DNA from: Augochlora pura
Taxonomy: Eukaryota; Arthropoda; Insecta; Hymenoptera; Halictidae
NCBI RefSeq assembly: GCF_028453695.1
Contig: NC_135775.1
Location: 16,278,545 to 16,342,544 of the forward strand
Length of the DNA: 64,000 nt
Reading direction: 5' to 3'
A program made the translations under genes and the position numbers. Positions within the stretch are counted from its first letter, which is position 1. The number at the start of each line of letters is the position of its first letter. The notes beneath the pieces are model-generated. The model worked only from the letters and a program-made list of their open reading frames with translations. It did no database searches and was not told where the DNA came from. Positions 1 to 12,199 of the stretch are shown here, in pieces.

Positions 1-3000
1 TTACATACTTACAAAAGCGTCACTTTAATGAGACATTCTTTCACCGAGACTAAAGTTTGTTACGACTTGCAAGATTAAAAATGAAGCTCATAAAATTAGA
101 AGACGACGACATGAAAGCTGCTCGAATTGCAATCACTTTAACGTCACAGAATAAAAAACGCTTAACGACATTCTTACGGGAAGATTTATTTATCGCTGTA
201 AAGAAGTGCGGTGCACGTCGAAGAAAATGTTACGCGTTTCGTTTAAGACGTAGTAATGTTCGCTTCGGTACCCGATACACGTGCATCGTGTGACAAACGT
301 TTTTTTCTAAGAAGACATTCATAAATAATAAATGTTAGTCAACATTTCCTTTCCAAGTAGTACCGAAGCCAATATTATCAATATTTTCATATCAATTTAA
401 CGAGGAAAAACATTTTGATTTCATTTGATACTACATTATATTTATGAAAAAAAGTTTATTTAAATAATTCTGGAAGTATCGGAATGTTTTCAGCGAAACA
501 ATTTTTACAGAAATGTTCTTTAATACTGTTAGAATACTACTCATTGAATAATTTTTAGTGTTTGTTGTAATTATGAAGCACTTTCGATTAAAAACTTATC
601 TATTGCTATTACAAGCAAATTTAGAAATTCTCTTCCAATTGAAATGTCTAGTTCCAAGAATTTGTCTCTATCTGCTCTTATTTACATTATACTCTGTACT
701 CTGTAAGTGCAAAATGCAAATATAGTTTCTGTGATCAAAATTACCTTAATATCGGCGGAGATATTGTTGAAATTTGTTGTAGTGATTTCTCCTCAGCCAT
801 TACCTGTAGGAATGTAATTTCTAACTAAAAATCGAACGAAACATTCAACCGATAAAGTTCATTTACAAATATAATGATCGCATGAGCTGTGTGAAGAAGC
901 TACGTTGAATTTATCCTTTGATTATGTAATTTCGAATTTTTATAAAGTGACACCCCTGTAAGCAACTACTTACAGTACCACATCTGTCGGATTTGCATAT
1001 TTTGTTAAATTTAAATGGGAAGAAAATATATTCAATGTTTTTTATAAATAATAAAAATTTATTTTGTAAATGCTAGTTCAAAGGAGTTCTATTAAAAAAT
1101 TATGAAAGAAATATGAAATATTTGAAGCAGAAATGGAAATAATAATGAATTTTCATTTACTGCGTTAAATCAATGATATGTACAGAATAAGACATATTGA
1201 AATCCATGCACTAACTCTATTTGGATTAATTTTTTTAGAAAAATAATCCTAGTATTTGTATGTGGTATATGCGATACTTATACTCAATACATTACTTCAC
1301 TTTATTGTTTGGAGAAAATTATGTTAAATTTTCTATGATAATCTATTGATAATTATAAAAAGTATCGAATAGTTTTCAGTTGTGTAAAAAGTGTGTTGTG
1401 AATTGTTTTACTATTTTATTACTTGTTTAACAGTGAACTGCTCCTTGGAAATAGCATTATCACCTTTTTTAAATGTTTCTAATAAAAGGGAGAATGAAAG
1501 TTTTAATACGAACAGCAAAAATTATAAATAAAGGTCATACCATCGTACAATGTACATATTCTTGGTAATAACTGTTGCCTTTTATTTTGAGAATCGTAAA
1601 AAGAAAATGCAGTATCCATAATATAGATTACTGTTATAATACTCCAATCCACTTATACGAGGCCTAAAAACCCCACTCAATATTGAAAGAAAAAATTTAA
1701 TCGCACTACATTTTTTCAATTATTATTCTTGGGTATATCTTTTTCTCAGTCAATTTTCATTTGTACGTATACTTGGAAACAGAAGCTTTCATCGGCAATT
1801 GAACAGGTGTTAATACCTAGAAATTACCTAGCAGTAAGTCAATCATGATACTAACATAAAAAACGTTCAGCTCTAGGAACAGGTTCAACTTTCGACATAT
1901 GTTGAATCATATATCATATGTCTGATAAACACAACAAATTCGAGGAATTGTTACCATTTTATCATGGGTTACGGTTGATTGCGTCAAAAACTATCGTGAA
2001 TACAAAAATGTATTTTTACAAAAATTGAATAGTTTCAATTATTTGCTTATTATTATTTTAGCAGATGCGATGTCTAACATTTCATTTCTTGGTACAAAGT
2101 TCCATGTTAAAAAGAGAAATTTGTTCATCGTATTTCCTAAATTAACTTTCAGCATTAAAAAGTTTATTCTTCCATAACATTAAAATTTTGTAAATATAAT
2201 GAAATTATAACTTTTTTATATTTTCGATACTATATGTGCTAATCAACAGTACACATACCAAACACGTTGCAGTTACATATATCTTTATAGTACTGTATCA
2301 ACGTTATTACTACATAAAACTTGACTGTTCCAGTAAAGTTATTTTATTTTTATCTAACATACTTGATCGAAGCAAATAGATGATTGATGCAATGTGAATG
2401 ATTATATATACAAAATATCAAAACCGTTTCATATATGACAAATATAACATCATTGGTTGATTAATATAATAATATTACCATTGCAATCGTGAAAATGAAA
2501 CAAAATATATAGCGTCCGCTCTAATTATGAGGTGCAGGAGCTACACAGATATTTATTTCTCTTTTTTAATAACTTTAGTTGAAAATAAGTCAATAGTATA
2601 TATTTAAATTCTTTAAATGCTTTTATTGCTTCGTATATGGTGAACTTATTTTTGTAATACGTGCATAATATCCGCAATATACTGTTACTATTCAACTCAA
2701 ATTTCAGAAACAGGATCGGTTTATCTACCTCAGATTACATAATACGTGTACCATTATTGACGCGAAATTTACGACAAAGGTAAAATATTAAATCAAAGAT
2801 TAATTAGTTTTTAAAGTTATTTTTAGCAGATGCAGTTACATACTTTTTTTCTTAAATAACTACAAGCTGTTACCAGTGGTTACAAAGATTGCTACTATGC
2901 TCACTTTCTATATTTTGCAATTCTGTGAAAAGTTGCTTATCTTTCTCCGATTATATGTAACTTCGATATTTGTGAGTTGGAAAATCGTCTCATAGCAAAT

Positions 3001-6000
3001 ATTATAAAATGTCTCAGTTAACGCTAAACGTACCAAGTATGTTTTTATATGTAATATACTATTTTATATGTATATCAATACTGTTACGTATGGATTCAAC
3101 CATAACAACAGTAAAGGATTTTAAAAATGCCATGAAAAAAAAACATTTTGTGAAATTTAATGCAATTTGAAAGTAATTTTCTGATATTATTCTATAATAA
3201 GTAGGAAATCAAAACAAAAATAATTACCGTAATTCCAGTAGCAAATTAAAAGGCCGCAACTCGTGAAAAATAAATGCTGAGAAATTGGACTCTTTCCGTA
3301 AAATTTGTACCTGTGGAGAAGGGCGATTGGAAATCCTGAAAGTTCAATTACATTTCCATTATCTTTTAGTTTTTATTAAAACCCCTTGAAATTTCACATC
3401 CATAAAGCAGCCGTTATTCAACACCCAAGTCTATATACAATTTGGGGCTTAATGTTAATAGTACTTTCTACGCTCCTAAATTCATGATCACTTCTCTTAA
3501 TTTTAAACTCAACAGCTATTTTTGAGAAATTTACAAGGAAAGGAATTTCCAAAAAGATTTTTTCTTTTTTTAGAAAGTATTATTTTATATATATTAAGTT
3601 CCGAATGCTTTTTACGGAAAATTCTTGATTACTTAAGCAAGAGCACCGAATATTTTCTCGTGCAAATATTAATTTACTCTTGTGTTATGTAACGCAGTAG
3701 GCAAACACATATTTGACTCGTTGAAGACAAATACAATACAAACAAATCGAAATGCAATACAATTCTAATTTGTATAAGCAAAAGCGAAAATTAGCATCTT
3801 TTTTCAAATTCTTATCACATCTATAAAGTAACACAGTAAAAAACAAGAATGGTAAGGATAATTTTTCCGTTAGGCAATATTCACATTAAAATGCGGCAGA
3901 AAATATAAAAATACTTAAATTAATTTAATTATTACGTTTCACCTTCTTTGTATCATCATTGTTACAAACATTACTATTTACAAAACCATTGCTACAAGAA
4001 AAGGAGAGGACCGAAAATTTGATAACAGGAAAAGTAAATGATCGTTGCTTTTTTGTTGGAATTATTATTGTAATATTGCGCGAAGAAATTCAAGCTCCAA
4101 TACACATATGTACACATAAACACACTTGCAATTTTTCATCGATTGGGATAGTGGATACAATAATTCATTAGACAGTTGCATTATTTCTGTACAAATAATA
4201 AAACCAATTTATTAATAATAGTATCACAAAGAAATACTACAAGAACACACAATATCCAAACAGAATTAACGTATTCATTATCGATGGTAATAACATGAAT
4301 CGAATATCTAATAATGCCTTGTTTTCAATAATCGTTAGAACTTATGTAACAATATTCTTTTTGTACAAAGAACAACGGGAAAAAGGAAAATACATTAAAT
4401 ACCATAATAAAGCATCAAATTCTGTTAGTAATGACACCGTTATCATTATTTCCAGGTTTGAAGCGAGAACTTATCCTATGCGCATGAGTCAACTATCAAG
4501 TGTAGGTAACCTTATCCAAACATTTGAATGCCATAACCAAATCTGATTGTCATTAAATCTTCAAAAATAGCGTAGATATGATGGGAAATATAAAAAGACA
4601 GCAGGTTAAAATAGATAAGAATCGAAACTTATGTCGATTATGCAATCAATGGTTAAGCACAGCAACTGGATTCAGGTTATAGGTTAACGAACGCCAACCA
4701 CAATTCATGGAGACAATACAAAAAATACGAAGAAAGGAAAGGAAATCATATTTTGGTGACTGGTTCAATTACCAAGTAAAATGGAGATAAGAAGTTGGAA
4801 TGCTGCTCCCGAGACACCTATGGTATCGGAGATACTCGACAATACACTGTTGGACATTGCCAGTCCTCGAACTTGATCTTCTACTTTAAAAATTTTACTA
4901 TGTATTCGAACTGAATTTGTTACGTTTGCGTTGAATTTGCGTTCAGCTAACTAATTTTTCAAATAAAAATATTTATAATTTTTCGTAGAGATACCGTGAT
5001 TCGTCACCACCGAGGTTATCAAACATTTGTACTAAAGAGACGATCAGTAGCAGGAAATGAACTTTGCGTAATGGTCAGAAATGCGTTCGGAAATACGCTC
5101 AATTAATGTGAAAAAATATTTTATCGGTAATGTTTTCAAAGAAAGAATTGCGTTTTTAGATTACATATCTACTTGTAAGTTACGAAATTAACAATATAGC
5201 TTCAAATTTTTATCTGTACAAGAGTCAACATTTCGATTAATTTGGGAACGCTCGTAAATGCATCTCAGCGATGCACACCAGCCAAACCTATATGTCAATG
5301 ACAGCGTCATTTCTTATACACTTAATTTTGAATTTTTTTTCGATTGCATATATTAATACCAAATTAAAGCGATTTGCACGTTCAGTTACAGAAATTTAAA
5401 TTTATAATATATTTCCCGAATCCTTTGTAAAGGACTTAACTTAATTAAAATAAAGAACTATTGTACATATTGTAATATGTAAAATGACATCTCTGTAAAG
5501 TTACTTGTAACAATTGTTTGTATATAAAAACGTATGTATTTATAAATAGCTAATATAGTTCTTATAAACATGAATGACAATATATATTCTTTTTTTTAAA
5601 TATTTTGCAAACTATAAATAATACTTACCGTGAAAGTAAAGGAAATTTATGTAATAATAAATGGAACTATTTAATTATTACTTAGTTTAGTGAACTGTGT
5701 TTTGAAATACTGCGAAAAATGTAAGCTGAACCTTAATTGTAACATATTCGTAAATAAATTTTACCTACAAACATACAAATCGCTAAGATATATAATTTTA
5801 TTCGATTTTAAATTAATAGAATAATAATTATGTAAACAAAATCGTTAAACAGAATTCCACCAGTTTGATTTAGGAACGAAAATTGAAAGAAATATTCTGG
5901 TAATAAATAATCATTTAATAACTTAACTCGTGTCATACTATACATTGTTATAATCGCAATATAAAACACGAAATCGCAGAATTTGATGAGTGGCAGTTTT

Positions 6001-6893
6001 CAATGATAAACACGCCTTCGATTCGACTCTTAAAATTGGAAAAATCGAAATTAACTAACCCTTCGCAATCCAGCTACAAAATAGCACAAAGGTATTGGAA
6101 ATTGTAAAATATTAATAACTAGTGCTCAGTAGGCATTATGGGCTGCTCTATGTATATGGGCAAGAGGTAGCAATGAATTGAAATAATCAAAATACAGAAG
6201 ATGCAATTCTATGCTAATTAATCTGGCGATAAGTATTTAAAGGAAATTTATGAATATAAAAATAATTCGATGTACAACAAAATTTTGATCGAACAACGAA
6301 TTTTGTGAATAAGTACTTCAGAATCTTTTGATTTAAGATCCTCTATAAGAGGACTTGTGTAATTAAAGCATAAATTAAGTTAATACTATACATTAAGATC
6401 TTGAAATTCATGTAAGATTCTTGTAAATATTGAGATTCGCAATTATTTCAAGATCATAATATAAATTGCTGTATTCATTACTAAAAAGATATTACAAAAA
6501 ACATGGTTATTGTTAGCCTGACTCTGAATTTTTTTGCATTATTTTAATCATACTGCAAACACTATATTTTTAGCGTTACGATAAGCACGTTATATGCCAG
6601 AATAGAAAATTTAAAGTATTAGTAAGTATTCATAACTACCCGTTGCCCGTAATTTCTTTCGACATTTACAACTTGAGCTTCTGAAAATTCAAAGCATACT
6701 ATAAATAATTTTAAGCTACCTATATAATCGTAAAACAATTTTATTTAAGATTCTTCTAAATATCAAAATAAATATTATTTATAATTAATACAGAAAGTAG
6801 CCCTTTTGTATTAAATATTCTGTTCACGAAGGGTAGATATAAAATAGTTATCTCTAATATAGAGACAATAAACAAGCAATTCTATATTAATTT

Positions 6894-7028
6894 ATATAGG
6901 GTGTCCCTATCAAAGTATGATAAATTTTATTTGAAAATGCAGTATTGTAACGTAGCTAAAATTTTAAATGATACAAATCCATTTAATGAATTTAATCATT
7001 ACGTACATATTTTTGAAACACCCCATAT
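6894..7028. mobile_element. Candidate short TA-flanked inverted-repeat element
   Basis: The left edge reads ATATAGGGTGTCCC and the right edge reads GAAACACCCCATAT, so the outermost bases (TATAGGGTGT against ACACCCCATA) form an imperfect terminal inverted repeat next to TA. The size of about 135 bp and the GGGTGT-type ends resemble Tc1/mariner-derived MITEs. The inverted repeat is short and degenerate. Chance pairing in AT-rich DNA is possible, and no second copy was found in this window. Confidence 0.3.
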
Positions 7029-9001
7029 ATTTCTTATTAGAAAAATTCTGTATGCTTTGAAAAAGCCGCCGATTCGTATTTAGAAAAATATATCGACCGT
7101 AAGTTTTGCAACATTTTGATCGCCCGTCTTACTTTTAAATATAAAGGTATTTTTTACGTACATACATTTTAAATTTTCTCCTATACACGCGCACGAGCAT
7201 ACGTACACACGCACACATACATTTGAAGAAATTTGCTAATACACAACGAGAATTAAATTAATTTAGCGTTTGATTCATCTGCAAAGTTTAACTCTTCTTT
7301 TCTGAAATTATTGATTTCATTACTACATGAGAGGTTTCTTTTTGTATAAAATATAATCACAAAATATTTATCTTATATACTGTCAGATTGTACATTACAG
7401 AGACAACAGTCACATTTAAAATTTGATTTCTTCGTTACATTCAATATTTGTTTAAAAATAAGCTGCACTTTGTAAACTAATCCATAGGCAACCAATCACG
7501 CTTAATAATTATCTGGGTCGGATTTCAGTAAACAAGATACACTGTCAAGAAATAGTATCTATTCCTATTATGATTATGTAATACGCCAGCTCAATATGTG
7601 GAAGTTAAAAATATTAATACATGTTTCAACTATTTTTTGGCAACTTTTATGCACAAACATCATTGAAATGTTTGTATAAGTAGAATAATTAAAAGATGTT
7701 TTTGGTCGTCTATGGATTACTTAAATTAATTTAGATGTACCTTCAGAAATCGTATGAAAAACATTCATCTGTACATTTCTCGCACTAGGAAATTATTTTA
7801 TACATATGCACTCCCATACGCAATAATTTTTGTATAAACTACTTTTTTCATAGCTATGTTATCACTTTGATTAGGAAATGAAGAGTCAAATCGATGCTTT
7901 AAATTCTAATACTGCCTTATAATTCCTTCACTGAAGCTGATTTAATATCATTCTTACTGTTCTTGAACAGTTTCAGTGCGGAGCAATGATTTGCAACTAT
8001 AAGCACACATTGCCAACCACTGCTCAAGAAATATCAGAAGTGACCGAGCTTTGTATTAACTTAATTTTCCATTAATAATTCCATAACGTATCTTTGTAGT
8101 TTTTAAACTGTTATCTAGAAGATCATTTTAAGTAAGCATTTTTCTTCTTTCACCATTTCAAAATAATTACGTTCACTATCATGGTAAAAAAAGTCCTAGT
8201 TAATTATAGTGTTGGAAAAAATTGATTAGTATATGCGTTATGGAAAACTTAAAACCACATAATTCCTCTAATCGTTAATGAAGGAATAGACCGTCTACAA
8301 TTTTATTTGGTCCAAGCAGGGTATGTAAATGGTACCCTGTCCTTCAGAAGGATTTTAAAAGATTAAAAAGGACTCGGTCAAACAATCAATCTTTTAATAT
8401 TATGCTTTACTGACTACAAAATAAGTGACATACTTTCATCTAACTTGAAAATTGTTATCGTTACGTACCCCTTTCATTAAATATGGCCCACTATTCTCAA
8501 TTGTTAATCAAATTTACGAAAATGTAGCTTTCGATACAGTTGATTATACGGCGTATTTCGTATTACATCGAACATACAAATTCCGATACAAGTAATTGTA
8601 GAATGTATAAAAATAAAGGTATTCTTGGGTGTTTCTGATTTATGGAACTATCATTTTGACATTACACTAATATGCAACATACAGTAAATTCTTCCCAATT
8701 GTCTTTCAGCTTGTAAACAAGAATGGACAATTTGAGAAGAAGAAATACGATCCGCAAGGCTCGAATAATCGTATCTGATTTCCCTAATTGTCTATTTTTG
8801 TTTAAAAACTGAAGGACAATTGAAGAAAATTTACTGCATCAGCTGCATTTAATCGATTTAACTGAAACGTTTAACTAAATAATTTATTTCTATTAAGTAA
8901 AGTAAACTGTGTTTGAGAATTATACAAAAGATCGTATTTTCAACTATTTCAGTTATTGAACTTTCATATAAATATTGTCCTTACTCCGAATGTCTTATCA
9001 A

Positions 9002-9007
9002 TTTATT
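9002..9007 (-). promoter_or_regulatory. Candidate poly(A) signal for the SOCS gene
   Basis: TTTATT on the plus strand is AATAAA on the minus strand, about 80 bases beyond the SOCS stop codon at 9088-9090. It is the first canonical hexamer I found downstream. In such AT-rich DNA the hexamer is frequent, and further copies lie beyond it, so this is only a candidate. Confidence 0.3.
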
Positions 9008-9087
9008 GAAACACTGTTTAAATAAATTTTAAAGCACTGTGAAGTGAATACCTCCAGGAATCAGAAAAACGCGTGACGCATTATTTT

Positions 9088-10812
9088 TCAAAGAGTATAC
9101 GGATATTCTGCAAGATAACTTTTAATTAGTGGCGGCAAGTGTTCAGTAGGCAATTTGCACCTATTCACAACGAGCCTGGCTAAATGACTAAGAGACCTAA
9201 CTTCCTTAACTAAAGGCTTCGTCAAATAAATCTCGCTATAAAGTTGGCCGCTATAGTCTACCCAAACTTCTTTCCTGTGTTCGTCAACGCTTTTTGAATA
9301 TTCCACGTAATATTCTAACATTTTGATTGGACAATCAAAAAGTGGGATAGCAAAAGCAAGTCTAGGTTCAGCATCTAATCGAAACTGTCCTACAAAATAG
9401 TGAACTCGAACAGAGGTAGGTCCTCTGGCAGTTTGTACAGATATAGCAAAGGTAAATCTGCTATCCGAACTGTCTCTCATTAACCACCGTCCTACCGCAG
9501 CTTTCTTCAATAAATTTTCACTCTGTTGCCAACTAAGGCCTTCGTGATACCAACCACATATATGTAAAAGTCTTTTAACTTCGCTAAGTCTAGCCGCATC
9601 TCTATCCATTGCATAACTATCGAAACTCCAGGGGCAAGGCATTAGCCATGAGACTGGTGTAGTCGGCGTTCTGTCTCTTCTTTCTTCAAAATGTTCTTCG
9701 TTGTTCTCGACTTCATTTTTTTGTACCAAACCTCCACCATTAAAATTGTTTCTAGTTTTCGATGCTGTACTTGACACAGAATTTGGAGGATTTGCAGCAG
9801 TTGCCGTAATATTTACTGTACACTGTCCTAAACTGGCAGGAAGTTGTACAGTTGCATTTACTTGTATTTGAACTCCTGGATTAGAATCCAACAGTACAGA
9901 ATTACGATTTTCGGACACTGGAGGATTATTGGGTTTAATATGATAATGATTTTGCATATGATTGCAACAGCAGTTGAAATTTTTTCCTGCCTCTGCTTCT
10001 TGGTCGTTTTTCTCAGAATTATTGGATTGTTGAATGTGCATAGCTGATGCAGTATTAGCTTGGAAGTTGGAAAGATTAGATTTTTCTTCACAGTTTCCGG
10101 CCATGAAATTTCCCATTGATGTTTCCACATCTGTTTTCTGAGGTAAGAGATTTCTTCGAATTCCAGGCAATTCTTGACATCCACTTGGTGGTAAGAGAAA
10201 CATTCTACCATCTCGTTCGGCATTTTCTTGTTGACCTTTTTGCTCCGAAAGTGTAATTGATACCTCTTGATTTTCAGTTGCTAATGTTTTTTGTACAAAA
10301 CAGCCACCACCAGATAATTTTGGACGGATTTCCATATGCGGCGCCTGCATGAGGACACCAGAGTCTGTGCTTTGAATCAAGCAACCTCCGGATTGTATAC
10401 TTGGTGTTGTTATTGTTACACTACCACCAGTTAAATCACAACTTGTTGTGATTTGACTCCCACAGTTCTGATTCTTCTCAATTTCGTGATTAAATAATGG
10501 AAATCCATGACCTCTGAGGTCTTTTTCAGATCTTTGTAGGAAGATATCCTTTTGTTTATCGATTTTTGGTTTTTCTAAATCAAGTGCCACAGATGGGTGG
10601 TTAAAAGAATTAATAATAGGCTGACTGTGAATAATAGTGGGAGCATTTATAAAGCAACCACCACCACTGGTGTATCCTTTAGGAACTAGAAGCCCACCAT
10701 AATAACAAGCTGTCGGGTGAATAAAACCATTATTTTTCTCTATGTTTTGTGGTTCACAGCAACCAGGAGCTGGAAACCGATGACGACAGTTTGGACACAT
10801 TACTGTCAACAT
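9088..10812 (-). CDS. Suppressor of cytokine signalling, SOCS2/CISH type, long N-terminus
   Basis: The reading frame gives 574 residues from the ATG at 10812 to a TGA at 9088-9090. The C-terminal 169 residues are clearly SOCS2/CISH-like. The SH2 domain runs from about residue 419 to 535, starting at GWYHEGLS and carrying the phosphotyrosine-binding arginine R446 in the sequence LMRDSSDS. A FRLD strand and EIYLTKPL lead into a SOCS box at about 540-574 with an Elongin B/C-binding start (SLSHLARLVV) and a Cullin-5-type LPPLIKSYL. Family members bind phosphotyrosine on cytokine receptors or JAKs and recruit a Cullin-5 E3 ligase, damping JAK/STAT signalling in the cytoplasm. The 400-odd N-terminal residues are rich in N, Q, S and T, look disordered, and have no domain I can name; vertebrate SOCS2/CISH have only short N-termini. 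Cysteines sit at 6, 9, 18 and 19 and a CCC-H-H-H cluster at 281-291. The start is chosen because a splice acceptor lies just upstream (10855-10856) and this ATG has A at -3. An ATG four codons later (10800) is an alternative. The frame is open back to the acceptor, so a coding upstream exon is not excluded. Confidence 0.93.
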   Translation of the reverse strand: MLTVMCPNCRHRFPAPGCCEPQNIEKNNGFIHPTACYYGGLLVPKGYTSGGGCFINAPTIIHSQPIINSFNHPSVALDLEKPKIDKQKDIFLQRSEKDLRGHGFPLFNHEIEKNQNCGSQITTSCDLTGGSVTITTPSIQSGGCLIQSTDSGVLMQAPHMEIRPKLSGGGCFVQKTLATENQEVSITLSEQKGQQENAERDGRMFLLPPSGCQELPGIRRNLLPQKTDVETSMGNFMAGNCEEKSNLSNFQANTASAMHIQQSNNSEKNDQEAEAGKNFNCCCNHMQNHYHIKPNNPPVSENRNSVLLDSNPGVQIQVNATVQLPASLGQCTVNITATAANPPNSVSSTASKTRNNFNGGGLVQKNEVENNEEHFEERRDRTPTTPVSWLMPCPWSFDSYAMDRDAARLSEVKRLLHICGWYHEGLSWQQSENLLKKAAVGRWLMRDSSDSRFTFAISVQTARGPTSVRVHYFVGQFRLDAEPRLAFAIPLFDCPIKMLEYYVEYSKSVDEHRKEVWVDYSGQLYSEIYLTKPLVKEVRSLSHLARLVVNRCKLPTEHLPPLIKSYLAEYPYTL

Positions 10813-10860
10813 TTTGTGCAGATTTATATTACTTTCAGCATAACAGTCTTGTATCTGTAA
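10813..10860 (-). promoter_or_regulatory. Splice acceptor and exon start of the SOCS gene
   Basis: On the minus strand a run of T followed by TTACAG ends at 10855, a strong polypyrimidine-AG acceptor, and the exon begins at 10854 with ATACAAGACTG. The 42 bases between 10854 and the ATG at 10812 are open in frame, so they are either 5' UTR or the tail of a coding sequence spliced from upstream. This acceptor argues against using the further-upstream ATG at 10896, which would lie inside the intron. Confidence 0.7.
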
Positions 10861-12199
10861 CAAAAAAAAGGCTTTATGAAACATTTTTTCGGACATGCAA
10901 TTCTACAACAAAATTAATTTCGAGAAGTACATTATCTGTTTTTATTCTGTTTACGTAAAAATTATATTTTCCTAACACTTTAAATATTAATTTTACGTAT
11001 CTTGAATCCTTAAGTTTTGTAAATGTTAATTAAAAAGAACTTTTATTTCGTGTGATAAATTTTTAGGCTACATAAAACATAGAAATGTATTCGAGTTTTA
11101 TTTTCATATGAATATTATATAAAAGAGAATTAGAAACATTATTTTGAAACTACATATTATTATTGAAATTATAAAAGTATAAAATACATAATTTTACCGC
11201 CTAAAACATTTTTAAGGCAATGTAAATATACATATATAAATAAATGTTTAAACACATTCAAAAAGAGGCTTCTTCATTTTGCTTTAACAACTAACAAATT
11301 ATATACTTCCTTATTTCGAACATATATTATACATGATTATTTATAAGTGACTCGGATAATTTACGTAAGTGATCGCGTTGCGCAAGACATTTTCCATGAA
11401 AAACAGTTCCAACTAAAAATACACCTGCGTAATTTTGTTTTTAATCATAATCTTTTGGCTCGTGAATGTTGTTTATATTTAACAGGAATTGTGCGATTAA
11501 ATAATATGTATATTTTCTTAATCGTATTTTATAGGATTTTTTAAAATTTTCTTTGTTTATTTAATACCTCAAAAAATAAGAATATTCGGTATTTGTACAT
11601 TATACATCAGCTCCACAATAATTATAAACATGTACATATAATGTCCACTTTGTTTTAATGAGGTAAATGCTTTAATTTATTTTGATTTAGAATTAAGTGA
11701 TGTGCATACGTATGCTAATTATCAAAGAATTATTTATGTATTCAGTTTTTCAATCATTCTAGTGATTATATTAAACTCGATACATAAAATCAATACATTA
11801 CGCATTAAAAGCTTCTTGTTCCAAGAATAATATACGCAACCGCTTGAATTCTCGCAATCTCCGTTAACGAACGCAAAAAACAATGAATAAACGTAAACAA
11901 AAAAGATCGAGCGGTCTGAAATTATTCATATTTCTCATAAACAGACACGATATAATTTGTGGAAATACATACATATGTATGTATATTAACACAATTTTTA
12001 CCGATTCAAATTAGAGTTAATTATTTCTCGTACCAGTTTTTCTACATTTCAGCAATGTCATATTTCTTATTCCTTCACATATGCATATCTGAAGAATTAT
12101 TTCAGAAATTATTTAAATAAAATGCAAATGAAAATCAGTTTGATATGAAATACAATACAAAAACCATATTGAGAATTTGCAGGTGTTCGTTGAAAAGAA
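10861..12199. other. AT-rich stretch, probably SOCS intron
   Basis: No coding potential was recognised on either strand. If the acceptor at 10855 is used, this is intronic sequence of the SOCS gene. It contains a consensus STAT-type palindrome TTCCAAGAA at 11819-11827. Confidence 0.45.
11819..11827. promoter_or_regulatory. STAT-type palindrome (TTC-N3-GAA)
   Basis: TTCCAAGAA matches the insect and vertebrate STAT dimer consensus TTCNNNGAA and lies about 1 kb upstream of the SOCS coding exon. SOCS genes are classical STAT targets, so the position is suggestive. A related N4-spaced TTCGAACGAA occurs at about 12277-12286. A 9-bp palindrome of this kind is expected by chance every few kilobases, so functional use is inference. 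Confidence 0.25.

Larger units (their letters stand above)
1..9087. other. AT-rich gene-free region
   Basis: No coding exon, RNA gene or conserved protein signature could be recognised on either strand. The few open stretches (for example near 57-293, 3959-4171 and 4295-4546) have no recognisable domain and low-complexity composition. A slightly GC-richer patch lies at about 4.6-5.1 kb without an identifiable product. A CA-rich patch lies near 7187-7222 and a candidate short transposable element at 6894-7028. The last few hundred bases before 9087 are the likely 3' UTR of the SOCS gene that ends at 9088 on the minus strand. Confidence 0.6.

Noticed and set aside
57..293. 78-residue open frame at the window start
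   Set aside because: No recognisable domain and basic low-complexity composition; likely chance, though an exon of a gene outside the window cannot be excluded.
4781..4876. Small open frame with protein-like composition (starts MEIRSWNAAPETP)
   Set aside because: Only 31 codons, with no domain, no splice partners found and no support from neighbouring sequence.
10813..10896. Upstream ATG at 10896 as the SOCS start
   Set aside because: It lies across a strong polypyrimidine-AG splice acceptor, so the first 14 residues would be intronic.
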